Positions 22,151 to 35,600 of a DNA stretch of 64,000 nt are shown piece after piece. Under the pieces are notes generated by a model. It ran no database searches. It had not been told where the DNA came from and worked only from the letters and a program-made list of their open reading frames with translations. Source of the DNA: Tigriopus japonicus (taxonomy: Eukaryota > Arthropoda > Copepoda > Harpacticoida > Harpacticidae); contig JAAGOF010000115.1 of the NCBI GenBank assembly GCA_010645155.1, positions 248,001-312,000 of the forward strand. Direction: 5' to 3'. Positions within the stretch are counted from its first letter, which is position 1. Every line of letters begins with the position of its first letter. A program made the translations under genes and the position numbers.

Positions 22151-24651
22151 ACGATCGTACAAACACACAGAGCATTGGGCGCACGAGCGTTGAGAAGCAG
22201 TGCGAAAACGGGATTATGCGACTCGCGTTTGAGATTCGAGTCACGTTGTCGACATACTCGTAATATGAAGGGCAAATATACAATTGGATAATGGACAAGG
22301 TTTTAGTACGGAGTTACTTTGATCGGCCAGAAAAGTATGTTGCATGAACTTTCCAGGCCAGAAAATCGTCGCAATTATCGACCCCTTCCTCATTTCCCTG
22401 TGTCTAGTATCCAAAATACTTGCGACACGGAATTGATGGGGGAAATCCAGTTTTCTTGAGCATTCTCGGAACACTGAACAACATGCGAAAGTGAGTGTGA
22501 GGAGGAGGACAACGAAGCCGACGGACGCGTCAAATGGAAGAAGGACAAATGGATTGTTTCATTTGAGATCGTTGATCATTCCAAGATTAACTGGAACATG
22601 CAGCTAATGACCCGTGTTGTCATAGCTGGCAGACATGTTGGGATATTTCGGCCTTTTTCCAACCAAAAAGCAACGAGGAAAAGGGCCCGGCAAAAACGCC
22701 AACTTGGACTTGCGTGGAACTTGCTCAATGGGGAAGAATGAAATTTGGAACACACAACACGTATCAATGGATTTGTCCGAGTCAAGATTCACATCATTGT
22801 CATCAGCATTGTTCGAATTCGCGTATTTTAACTCCCTGTCCTTTGAAGGCTGGTACGTTTTAACTTTGACCTTCCATGTACGTAAGTGAAGGTCCGTGAA
22901 ACTAGAATAGAAGATATTCTTGTGCTTTCGTTTAGTGTGTTGATCTCCAAAAATTTTTGGGACCAAATGTCCAGAAATCGTGTTTGAACCTGATCGAAAA
23001 ACGTACTGTAGTTGAAAAAAAGCTGTAGGTCAAACAATTGTCGAGCCTGACTGTTGTCCGATGTTTAGGTGTATGTTCCAATTTCTTTTGGACCACTTCG
23101 ACGTGTGAAAAAGTGGGACAAAACCTGAAAAGGTCGACAAACATCAAATGCGCCTTGCTCGTTTTGGAACATATCTTTCAATTTGACCACATGGTGTAAA
23201 GACGTGAAGAAGCAAATGTGAAAGAACAAGAGGCCTGAATTTTAAACCGGCAAAAATTGGATCGAGTTTCGAGAGAACAAAACGCTTTTGAGGTCGATTC
23301 CTGGAAACTCTTAACATTCGTTCCGAAGTCAGTGAGACGAAAGCAATTTGGCACAACGGTTCTTCAGTATTCATTGCGCGTACTATAGCAACTAATTACT
23401 TGAGAAACCGAGCATCCAGGATGTGATGAGCATCTTGTGGTTCTCCCTCCCTCTTCTCAGTACTTCTTGACAGCCAATGCTTGCCCTGGCTTAGACTTTG
23501 ATCTCACTTGATCCCGAATCATGGAACCAACTGGACCGTCTTTGGTTTATCGCTCAGTTGTGCCCCTTCCACTCTACAGTACACTTGGCTCGTCAATATT
23601 TTCTAAGCGACGTTTCTAGCAGCGATTGGAAACAGAGGGTGACTGAAAGGGAAATACACATCCACACTCGAACGAGCAAGCACATCCATCCATGAATGGC
23701 CTTGAGTTAACAATGTTTACTCTCCCATTCAGCTTCCCCTCACTTCAAGTTGACTGCGAAGCTCACTTCTTTTCAAAACTCCACACCTTTAAAGATCCAC
23801 ACAGATGTAGTAGTAAGACTGGAGTGTACAACGCATCTACCGTTTATAAGGTGATGTATGTTGGGTTCGCCGTTATTCAGTCGGTCGAAAAAATACCGGG
23901 ACAAATGACAAGTTATGACTGCACTTTGAGTTTTTCGTAATGGTAATCCCTTCACAAAGGGGCAATTACACCGACAATTGATTAGATGTACGTTACAGGC
24001 AATTTTGCTCCATGAACTTTGGTTCAGATCTTACCAAAAGCTCTTGATATCAGATAATTATACCCCTAGTATAGATTATGGTGTGTGCCCGTTAATGTAG
24101 ATGTCGCAACAATTCTGCTCCAGCATCTTCAACGAAATCAACGTGATGTTAGTCGGTGTTATTTTCGTGGCACGTCCAATTAGAGGGCAGAAACTTTTTC
24201 TCCCAAGTTCCATTTTTACCAGTCCAAAGAAGTTACTCATGAGACTTTTGCTCATGTCAAACTTTTCTTGATTGAAATCTTTGACGACAAGAGGGAAATG
24301 AGTGAGGGGCTTGTAATGAGTTGCCAGGGTTTCACATGGGAACAAAAATTTGGACTATTCATTCCTGTGTCTTTGCTCTGGCATTGAGGAACAAATCCGC
24401 TTGGCAAAGAATCTCGAGTGTTCCATGTGTGCCTTTTCTGCTTTATGTCGTCGTGTCTCTCAGATTCAAAGGCTTCAGGGCAAGGTATCATACTTCATCT
24501 TACTCTTCCAGTACACAGGATATTTGGGTGGCCAAAATGTGTTGCACTGCTATTCAGATTAAACATCGTTTATCATGCCGGGCAAAGAATCCTGTCTTGT
24601 GCAAGTGCACCTCGGTCTGGAAGTGGTCCAGGAATTGGAATCCTTGTCTTG

Positions 24652-24710
24652 CCTCTCTCTTTCTATCTCTCTCACTTTCAGTGTGTGTGTCTCTCTCTCT
24701 TTCTCTCTCC
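24652..24710. repeat. CT-rich and TG microsatellite tract
   Basis: CT units are interrupted by a short TG run. The tract removes stops from several frames and explains the 135-222-codon ORFs overlapping here on both strands. Confidence 0.85.
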
Positions 24711-25059
24711 ACGAAGAGGTCCTGTGCACTCCCAAAGAGAAAGAGATCCTGGCATCAAAGTCCCCAGGGTTCGCACATTTGTCGTCACCTCGCCTGGAAT
24801 GGACAAACTTTTGCCAGTCTCCAGTTTCAGTCCCAACAACCTTTTTCCATTCGACCTTTTCTTCCACATGCTTAACCAAAAAAAGGAAAAAAAGTGGAAT
24901 TGGCGAGCATTCCGCTTCGGTCGGATCGAGATGTCTCGTTTCTGGGATTGTGTTGTTCAAAGTGCACTCGCCACGTGCATGAGATTCCTGTACAAGATAC
25001 TCCTTGAACAATACACACTCAAGTTTAAAGTACAGTCTGCCGGGACCCTGGCCAGGCAT

Positions 25060-25080
25060 TTGTGTGTGTGTGTGTATATG
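25060..25080. repeat. TG dinucleotide repeat
   Basis: About eight TG units running into TATATG. Confidence 0.8.
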
Positions 25081-26644
25081 CGGTGAAGTATGATTCATGG
25101 AAACCTAGCCTTGTCACAGGACAGGAAGCCTGAGTGATGAAAAGACCCAAGACAAACACTCACACTTGAAGGGACTTGCCAGCCAAGACGACCCCGAAGG
25201 CTGCTTTAACAATGTACGTACTAACTAGGCAGGCAGTAGATAAAGAAGGGCATAGGGCAGGCAATCCCTCGGCCAGCCAACATCCTCGATCGAGTGAGTG
25301 AGCCTTCTTCTCCCTCTCATACGAATTTTGCTAGCCAGACTCGGTGGAACCGAAAATTCCCAGGAAACTTTCGCAACAAGGCCTACGTGTGCACCTCGCC
25401 TCGACTGTTCCAATCGTGTTCCCAAGAGCTTGTTGTTGCCAAGCTAATATAGGAACTGGAAGAATGGGGGCTAAGTACATATATCCACGTTCATGCCTCC
25501 GATTAACTCATTAAACATGTCCAGTTGTGAAGGACATGGGCTGCCAATATGTGCAATACGTATGTATGTTGTGGTCTATGTTCTCACTTTGAATTACAAA
25601 AAAATGACGCCTTAAAAATGGAATACCAAAATTTATGAAATTGGAAATTTCTCGAGGAACTTAAAATGAGTAAGTTTGGAACAAAAATTTCCATTTTACA
25701 AAATGTCAACATTTGGCTCAAGGGAAACATAAAATTACATGTAACACAACTTGTCCTTTTTGCGTTTCTGGATAGACATATGAAAAAGTAAATTTAGGCA
25801 ATTGTCCCAATTTTCGGCTCTAAAATAACGTATGCGATGGTTTTAACGACACTTACATTCAACTCGATATTAGCTTTTGATGCTTGCAATAACAAAAACC
25901 TTGCATTCACAGATAGAATCGGTTGATGAATATCAAAACCTTTTCTGCCAATGAGGATTTAGAAAGAGATATCCAGATGTTTTCTCGATGTAGGAATCCC
26001 AATCAGGCGTTAGCAATTTCTAATTCGAAAACAGGATGCAATATAATTTGTACCACTTAGAATTAAGCCCGACAGTTTGGTGCAAATGCATCTAAAATTA
26101 TGATCTAATTTAAATTGAACCTTATTTGATAAACTACCAAAGGTGTTGAAGTTTGTATAGAAACTGATTCCTACGACTTTGAAACACTGACAGTTTAATT
26201 TGAACGATAATTGTCTCTTTTGACAGTTAAATCAATTCAAGCCATTAAGAACACCAAGCAATCATGCGTTGTTTTAGCTCTAAAACCTTTGTAAAAAGTT
26301 CTGAAACATCAATCAATATATTGTGACGAGATTTAGCTCAATTACTTTTTCCGTTGTGAATACCTTTGTATCAGATTTCATCTTTATTGGGGCAAAAAAT
26401 ATTTATCTTTTAACCGCTTCGATCTTGGTTTTTCAATGATGTTTCACTTACAACACCTCAGTCTTCCGTTTGGAAAAGTTGAAATTTAATGGGTGTTGAC
26501 AATTTTTTAAACACAGGGCTGTACATGCAAGTCTCTTCAAGACTTGGAACTGTCATCAGAATTTTGTGCATCAGCCTTGCTCTCTGACATGCATTTCCTG
26601 ACACTCTAAACACAGGAAATAGAAGAAGAGACAACAGAACAAAT

Positions 26645-26667
26645 GAAAGAAAGAAAGAAAGAAAGAA
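26645..26667. repeat. GAAA tetranucleotide repeat
   Basis: Five to six GAAA units, nearly perfect. Confidence 0.8.
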
Positions 26668-29600
26668 CGAGAAAACCAGCCTCCAGAACACAGTACAACC
26701 CAGTGCTTAAGACAAGTTCTAACCAAGTTCAGTTTCGTTATATTAAGGTCTCGTTTTGGAAGTCTTCAAGGTCTTTCTCTATGTTTTGCAATCGCAGGAT
26801 TCAATGTTTGTACTCGCTCGAATTACTTATCACATATCAGGTAGATAGGCCTTGCTGACTTTGCAGGTGTTTGATTATGAGCGGAAAAAAGACCTCCATT
26901 TAGTTTTTTTTACATTGCGTTTCATGTGACTAGGGAATCAATTTTGCCTCCTGTTAGAAAAAAATGCGTGTCGTCGGATTACACATGAAGTTATCACTTC
27001 ATGACGTGATGGAGAAGTAAATATGATTGCCAAAGAGTGCTTATTAAGGCCTTCATGGACCTTTGCTTGACGGCCATTAGGGATCAAGTCGAAAACAGAT
27101 ACTACTGCAACACGTAGAACATGGCCTCAAAAGAGGATTTTTGATCCTGTCGTGACCCTTTTGGCCTCGCATGTTAATCTAGGCAATTAGGTCCCTTAAT
27201 TGATTGGGCATGGCCACCAAGGTAAAGAGTGAACACCTTGATTAGATGATGATGAAGATGAAAGAAAAGAAAAGGGACTTGTTTTCCTTTCCTTGGAATC
27301 GCGTAAAAAGAGGGAAATTTACCAGTCATTTGCAAAAGCACGTGTTTTCAGACAAGTTCTCCTCAGACTTTTGCATCTCATGGGTGGAAAGGAAATCCCA
27401 TAGAGATTCATTTGAGGAGAAAAAGTGCCTTCTCATGCAGTTTTCTGGTGCACTTGGAACTTGGAATTGCTCTTGAACATTATTGGGATGAAAATGCATC
27501 ATCCAAGGCCGTCCTTCGCGCCTTCTTGGATCGAGAAGAAAGCGAGTGGTGAAGGCTGACTGGAACTCGCTCGCCTCTTGGCTCGACCTTCGCTCCCAAT
27601 TCCCACGTGTCAGATAAATTGAAGTCCATTTCATGCTCTCCAAACATTTTACCAAGTAATAAAGTTATAAGGAAAAGTTACTGACTTATTTTCCTGACAG
27701 GTTATAGGCCTGTTTTGGCGAGTGAGAGTAAAAGAGAGAAAGCTGCTGAAGAATAGCAGTCAAGGATAGCTCTTTTAAGGTGGAAGTGAACAAAGTACAG
27801 TACGAACGAGTTTTGCCTTAACTGAAATAAAAGAGGTAGTTTATGAGCCTTTTTTTGAATCCGTACTGGCCTTTGCCACAATTTACATCAAGGTTAAAGA
27901 TTGCATTCTGAAAGCCATTCAAATTATGTAGATGCAATTGACATTTATATTTTGACAGATATTTTTTCTGACTTTCAAGGTTAAAACAATACAGTACGGA
28001 ATAAAAACTGATGCACTTTCTTCAAGTTCAAGTGCCAATTGTCAGGTAGTAAATAGCAAGCTTCCATGATTTAGAAACTTTTTTTTTGCCAAAAAATAGA
28101 AAGAATGTTCTGTAGAATCTTTTTGACATGTATAAATATTTATCCTTTGCTTGTTATCACGCTCTAAAAAAAAATTTTTAACGGTTTTGAAAACTTGGTT
28201 TTAAGTTTCCAGCAATCTTGAGAGTAAAATCCCCTGAAGTCTTACCGGAAAAACCTCAAATGCATGCAAACAACGACGCAAATTTTGCTCCTAAATACAC
28301 ACATGTTTAACCCGATAGCAAGTAGATTGTTCATCTTTATGTAAGCTAATATTTTGTCCTTGATGTCATAGTACTCGTACTTGGGCAAATTAAGTTTTGC
28401 CAACATTTGAGGCGTGTCAAATCGCGTAAACCTAATATCAAAGTGTGCCTAAAGGAAGCTCAAAAACACCGTGAGCCTCATGCTCTCCAAAAGTAAGGCT
28501 TAAAACCAAATCCTGTCCCTCTTTCTCTCCATTTTGAGCCTGGGAAGTATTTACTCTGTGTGTTGCATACTTCAACAATCGCCTTACTCTGTAGATGTAG
28601 TAGATGCATATATGTATACTCCATGTAAGGACTTGTTGACAAGTATGGAAGATCTCTCTTTTTTCGATCTCCGTTTCTCCTGTCCCTTAACAAATGCATC
28701 ACGGGAAGTCACTTCGAGAGATAAGCTTCAAGGCTTTGAGCTCGACAAACTCACTCGAGAGTGCATTTTTTGTGTTCCCCTTCCAAAGCCAGATGATGCC
28801 CTCAAAAGTCAAGGTTGCCTTTCGTTCTGTAACTTACATAGAGTGCTACAACACAGAATTGTCTCCAAGTAATAATAAGCAATGATGTCCGACGTTGAAA
28901 AGTCATTTACGATACTGAACGGAAGTGCATTGGGAAATGCATTGCACACGTCATCCAAGCTCTCGTTACTCTGAAGTGGGGAAACTCAGACATATTAATG
29001 AGGTGCTTAGAGCCATTGTTTAGTCTTCAACTCACTTGGAATGTTTGATTTCACTTGATTTTTTAAAGGAAGCAAAAATATTTGTCTCGCTCCAGAAATG
29101 CTCTCCACTTTATTGTGGGATTAATGACGACTCTCCCATTTTCACTCTCTCTCTCTCTAAAGGTTGGGCTAAAAAAAGGCCAGTATTGGGATGACCTAGT
29201 TTCATTATTCACTCGAATCAATATCTGGGCCCAATGTCGTGAAAGGAGACAAATCAGTTCCCAATCTTTCAATCAGAGCGTGGAATTCAAAAACAAGTCC
29301 AGTAATCAAATTGGCAGTTGAGCTCTCTCGATTCTCATGACCTAGAAAACGAATAGAAAGGGGCGGGGAAACAAGGTGGTCTTTGAGTAGAAGGGTTGAA
29401 TCAGACCAACACGAGATATGTTTTTACAAATGTCCAATGAGGAGAGAAGAAAAAAACGAACGTGGGCCCCAAAGTCAGGGACATGTTTTCCAGTTAGACA
29501 ACGCATAATTAAGGGGTGGACAAAAACCAGCGCTGTAAAACAATTTTGGGCCTTGAAATTACCCAGGGTCAATGAGGCCTTGATTAGCTTGAATGTTCAC

Positions 29601-32600
29601 TGTTCAGTGTTGAGTTCATGTAGACAAATAATGCCATAAACCCACCCACCAACCAACGAACAAGTCGAGCAAGAACAAAGGAAATGAGAGTTTGCTCAAT
29701 TCGTGGTCCAAGAAAATGAATGGTAGGTAAAGTCAATAAAGGCTGCCCTTTTAACGGACGAATGTGTTGTATAAATACATTGCTCAGTCAGTAAATATCA
29801 GGAATCTCTTTTTTGTTCCACGGTCCTCAAAATCAGGAGTGGAAGTAAAAGTTAGTTAATTGATAAAGTTTTTCCTCGATCCTGCTTCCCTCACCTTGCT
29901 TTTATCGTTCCGAAGTCGCCTTACGGAGATGGGACTTGGGTCTAAAATTTGAGAACTCGAGTGGGAAGAAGAAAAAAAAGTCGGGAAGACAGCCAGTCCA
30001 CCTCACACTAATCCCAGGGTAAGAAAGAATTCTCTCGAGGTCGAAGAAGTTCCATATTTCCGTCATATTTTCTGTGTTAAAAAAAAATACCTCTTCACCT
30101 CCACCTCAAAGGCTTGGTATTTTGGGATCAAAGCGGTCCCAAAGGAGTGCACATACGATCTTGGTGACTTTTTCAAGTTGATAGTGTGAATCAATGAGGA
30201 CTTTTGTAAAAAATCAAGTTATATTTGGACACAAAGTTTTCTTACAAGTTGTCGTTTTGGTTTTCGACAACTAGACATACGTGTTAAAATGTTGCAAATT
30301 TGATAAGTATAAAGCCAACTATGATCAAAATTTTAGAAGATATAATGATTTACATTACGGACTTTTCTTAACACTAATCGCCAAGAAAAGCAAATTTTAT
30401 CAGTCAAAAAATTGATAAGGAATCAAAATCTAATCAACAATGTTCCAAATAATACGTAACAAGCTTTTAATCATTTAGGGAGAATTCCAGGTAGGATAAT
30501 TGCACACAATGAAGCCATATCACTTTGACACATGCTTTACTGTAGCACGTCAGAACCAGACCACTTTTATAGCCGAGTTTGAACAATGCCAACTTTTTCA
30601 TGACCAACTTTGGCCAATCCCAACTTTTTTAGGGCCAGAATTAATTTGACTTCCCTCCTTGGCTAGAATAGGTTAGTGCAAAGGTTGTAAATTTATTTCG
30701 AACCCGGTACACTGGTACGAGAGGATTCTCAGAAAATCTATTCAAGGACTGGAAGCCGTTTTTTGCTGCTCTCGAAAGAAAGACCAATATCAACAAGAAA
30801 GCAGAACAAACTCGGAGAAGACCAAGCAAGCAACAAGGCGAGCGAATAATCAGTCGTGCTTAGGGTTCACGTACACGACGGTTTCAAGGAGACAAATATC
30901 TCTTTGCCAACCTAAGGCACAATGAAGGTGAATGAAAGAAGAAGCTTGAGCCTTATTTTAAGGACACTTTTTGCTCCTTCACCTAGCTTTGGTTCTCTGG
31001 TTTCGGCTTCAAAATCCCAGGGTGACCGTATGGACGAGAGTGTCACTGATGATTTCTGAACCTTGAGGAGGTTGCTTTCACAAAGACGCTTTTATGATGA
31101 TGTAAAAATAGTCTCAATTTTATTGAAAAATGTTCTAAAGATAGAAGATCTGGCTATTGACGACACTAGAAAGTGATCATTCGATCTTGATTGAAGAGCT
31201 GCCCAGAAGTTGCCATTTGAATAAGATACATTACATTTCAAAGAGTACGATCATGAGGTGCACCGACAGTTCGTAAGTGTCATCTAACTTTTGAGTAGTC
31301 ACAAACTTTTAGCATTTTCCATCTTGCTTTAACTGGAGGGACTAGGACCAGAAATGTCATGCCCGCTCTCTTTTACTACAGTGGCTCTACTTTGACTAAT
31401 CCTTTTGACCGAACGGGTGCTTGTGTTCTCAGAATGATAGGTCATTCAACATTAATATTGATCCCAAGACTGTTCCAGTCATGTCTGCAACGTCAAACTT
31501 TCCGAGACAGAGATCCATCCATCCATTCATCCACGTTGTTGCACTAACGAACAACGCACATCCCGAGAAAGCCTTGTTCCTCGAGGAATCGAAAAAAGGC
31601 CGGGAATTAGAGGATTTGAAACAAGACGAGGGAAAAAACTGACGAGCGCTCTCTCTCTCACCCTTCACGAACATACAGCGTGTGCTCTCTTGAGGTTTCG
31701 GTAAGCTCATTGCGAGATACTGTAGTTGCCCGCCCCCCGGTTTGGGAGAATATGATACGGGAATTAGGTCAGGATGAAAAGGCCTAACAAAAACTGGTTA
31801 GGCAATCACCACTTCTCCACGACTTCAGGAGCGGCCACAAGACTCGGCCAGAAAGGCCTCTAGTCGCATTTCCCTCGGAGTGAAAATGCTTTCGTGAGGC
31901 ACAAAAACTATCGAGGCCGTAGTGAGGGAATACGCCATAAGAAATGAGGCGGTGAGCAAAAAATTGAACGACGGGAAAGTCTTTGGAACAGAAAGAACAT
32001 CATTGCCTCTACCGAAGCTGAGAAACAAAAAAAGATATGACTTCCCTCTCCAATCCTTCTCAAGCAGCCTTCCGGCCTTCGAATCCTCCAGCTCGGCCCT
32101 CACGCTTTGGAACACGAGGGAAAAAGTTTTCTGTCCATTTTTGGCCGTCGCCAGAACATTCGTGAAAACAGTCATGTAGCCATGTCTAAAAACAAGATTT
32201 ATGGATCGTAGACATGGTTCATGATGATCCAAGTCCCCAAATTAAGGAACGTAATCAGCCTAGACCCCAAAAAACTACTGCTTACTTGGCCTAACAGTAG
32301 AACTGCTCTTGAGTTGTAAAATATGACATGAAACGCGGAAAGAAATCGACTGGTGAGTCAGATGTTCCTCTGTTTTGGCAACAATCACCGCTCCAAGTGT
32401 TCCAAGGAACAAGGAATGTTGACACTTGTGATTGCTCGCAATTACATATACGAACAATAATTGGATCCATTTGATGCAATCTACCTGATTTATCAGCTGT
32501 CTCGCACAAATTGAACCCATCCATCACCAATTCTAGAACCCCAAGCCTGACATTCCTCAAAGGTCGGAGAAACGTTCCTATTACTTAATAACTGAGTCAT

Positions 32601-35600
32601 ACTCGGTAACACAAATAGATAGCCCCTGGGGGTGAAGCCACCTTGATCCATTTTCAGTCTCTTACAATAATAGTTTTTCAAGTATGTTGTGTATGTGTGT
32701 GTGTATACCAAGCGTCGACACATTAGAGCATGGCAAGTCAGCAAAAAAGCCAGGCAAAGAGGCGAGAGTCGAGCAAGCAGCAATGCTGTGCTATGTAGTA
32801 AAGGGACAAAAAACGGCTATTCCTTCCGTTTCCGGGGTGGGATCGATAAGACGATGAGGCAAGACGAGAACGAACTTTTTGTGGGCCTTGCTCTCATTTC
32901 TCTTCAAGGATAGAAGGGCAGCAGCCTCACTCGCATAGAAAGAGAGAGAGTGTTCTGTACTACAGGACCTTTATTATACACAATCACACTACAGCTTTAC
33001 GAACTCTCACCGAGGGATCCGGATTGAGCTTCCAACATCCAAAAGGAGAAAAAGAACTTATCTTATTAGTAGCTCCTGTGTGAAATGAAGTTTTCTTATG
33101 CATTAGCTCAGATATATCTTGGGGAAAGATTTCTCCTCGACTACTGAGGCTTTGTGAAAGGGCGATTCAAACTAGAGCGATGAGTTTTTGTTCAACCGTT
33201 TTCCTCATTTCCTGTATATGAAGAGGTTTTCGATCCCGCTAAACTCCAGCTCTATTTATCTAGTCGGTGCAATCTCCATCTCTGATCGAGTATTGAATTT
33301 AATTGAGGTCATGTCAAGTGGTCTTCTTCACGAGAACTCATGTTATTTTTGTGCCACTTCCCATTGAAGCTATTTTTTACTCGGTCACTAGTGAAGTGGT
33401 AGACGAAACCAGTGGTTTTTTTGGATGGTCGGGAAGTGAGTTGGAAAGAGAAGAGAAGGACTCTTTTTTGGTTCAGATGACACTTCTGATAGACCAGGAA
33501 AGTTTTGACACTCCATGTATTGAAATCATGACCACAAAAAGGCGTGAGTTGTCGCACTTCACTTATTCCGCGACACTTTTGGCAATTGAATACAAAAGTT
33601 TTCCTTCCAGCCACAAGAAATAGGCCGAATGTTGATTCTTTGATAGAATCTGGGAGCTCGTCCAAAAGTGATAGGATCATCCGGCTTTAGCTGTAGCATT
33701 ACGATGTGTCTGTTGGCAATTTTTATCCGGTTCGCCCTTCGAATTCTATAGAGAAATGACTTCAAGACCATAAAAACGCAGCTGTGGATCCACAAATGTG
33801 ATTACATCAACGACCTTTACTGGTTTGGCCCTTCGTCACATTAATCATGGATTTTTCATAACACACGAGACGTAGTTTTCACTGAGGAAAATGCAGCCAA
33901 GTCTAATCAAGCGAGACATTTAATCTCAAAAGTCGGTGGCAAGCAATGCCAATATGACTTTCAAAGTGGAAATGCATTTCTTGGAACACGGAGATCCTCC
34001 AATATTCTGGACAAGCTCTGGAACCACAAGGATCACTGAAGCATAAATGCAACTGGACTAAAAGCCAAAAGGAATTGGTTATGAGTTTAATTGAAAAAAA
34101 TACCGGCTTGACCTGGTTGCCATTGGATGCAAGTTATAAGCCTTGCAATTAGACTCCAGGAACCAAATTGAATATGTTGTATTTGCACTGAAAAATCATG
34201 TTGACATTCGTCACCCACGACCAATTGGGACCAATTGGGCCTAATTCGAATCATTTCAATATAGCAACTCATTACTTAGAACTCATTCTTGGAACCATTT
34301 GTGAAGGTCGAATAACTGGAGAAAGAAGACAAAATTTGTCTTTTTATTGAGAGCAAGAATAGCAATGAAGATATTAACTGGTATGTTAAGCGTGCACCAA
34401 GGTGTGCTAGAAGCATTGACTTCAAGTCAACTTCAAGTAAACCTTCTCACTATTTGACCTTAACATGAGGTTTGATCGAGGAGAAGCATGACTGGAAGCA
34501 TGCGAAGAGGGAAGTTCTCCGGCGTCGTTGAAGCATTCCCATTCGAACACTTCAACGCCGATCGAACCAACTCCAAGCCAACTTCCTTTCAGTGTTTCTT
34601 TGAATTCGCTGTCAAAAATTGCACGCCCCCTGACCTGTTATTGAGCGGGTGGTTGAAAAGGGTGCGAGGAAGAGACAAAAGGAGAAATGTGGGGTAGCTG
34701 AAATCAGGAGGTGACGGCTTTGAAAGAGGGCGAGCGAACGATCATAGATGTTTGGGAATTTCAAGATGGAAACGGACCGTCACTTTCGAGAAAAGCTAAA
34801 TCGATGGAGAAAACCAGGCAAGCACACTCTGAAGTAAACTTGCAAGTCAAGCATCGAGCTTTGCCATCATAGCATACGAGCTTTTATCTGCCCTTGCTCA
34901 ACCAACGAGTGTGTGTTTTAACGTTGTGTGATCTCTTTTGTCAAAATTCCCTCTTTTGCACTCCTGTTTGCAAATCGTTTTGAGCTTTAATGTCTTTCAA
35001 ATGTTTGTCTTGTGCTACATTGGCAGGCCAAAAATATCAAATGTGATCAAAACCATATGTGACAAGACCGTCATGCATTAATTTTTTTACATTGTTTGAA
35101 GCTGGTCCATGAAAAGTGGCCCTTTGCAATGTTTTTCTTTCATTTTTTTCTTCCACTTGTTGAGTAAAATTGACAAAATCCTGATCTCCAATTTATATTA
35201 TGTTTTTAAAAACATGATCAGCACACTTTCAGTTTTTTCTTGTTCAAGATATAAAATAGAAAGGTCGAATCAGGTTCCAATCGAATAGAAGTGGGAAAAT
35301 GATCAATTATTTATTGATAGACTCCGTGAAAGTTAAAAGAAGCCATTTAGAATAGCAAAGTGCCTTAATGAGAACACAGGACAATGCAAATGGTACTCGA
35401 GTTCTCAAGAAATGCAACAATGCTACTTTCTTAACTCTTTTAGAGTATCTTTCGGTTCAGGCGATCCGAGATCCAATCTTTCACGGGGTTTTATCTCAAT
35501 TCCAGGAATGCTTCCCAGTCAAATTCTCGCGAAATTGCACCCACAAAACAGAGCGAGACGAGGATTGCTTGGGACCAATTGTGAGACAGAAAATTTTTGC

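Noticed and set aside
24321..25098. Several 135-222-codon frames open on both strands
   Set aside because: All run through a CT/TG microsatellite that lacks stops. They contradict one another and show no domain.
29770..29792. TATAAATA followed by TCAGTC/TCAGTA initiator-like words
   Set aside because: The spacing of 16-20 bases is too short for a TATA-initiator pair, and no ORF or donor follows.
33309..33680. Zinc-finger-like Cys/His spacing in a 123-codon minus frame
   Set aside because: The spacing does not fit C2H2, RING or nuclear-receptor patterns, and the opposite strand is equally open.
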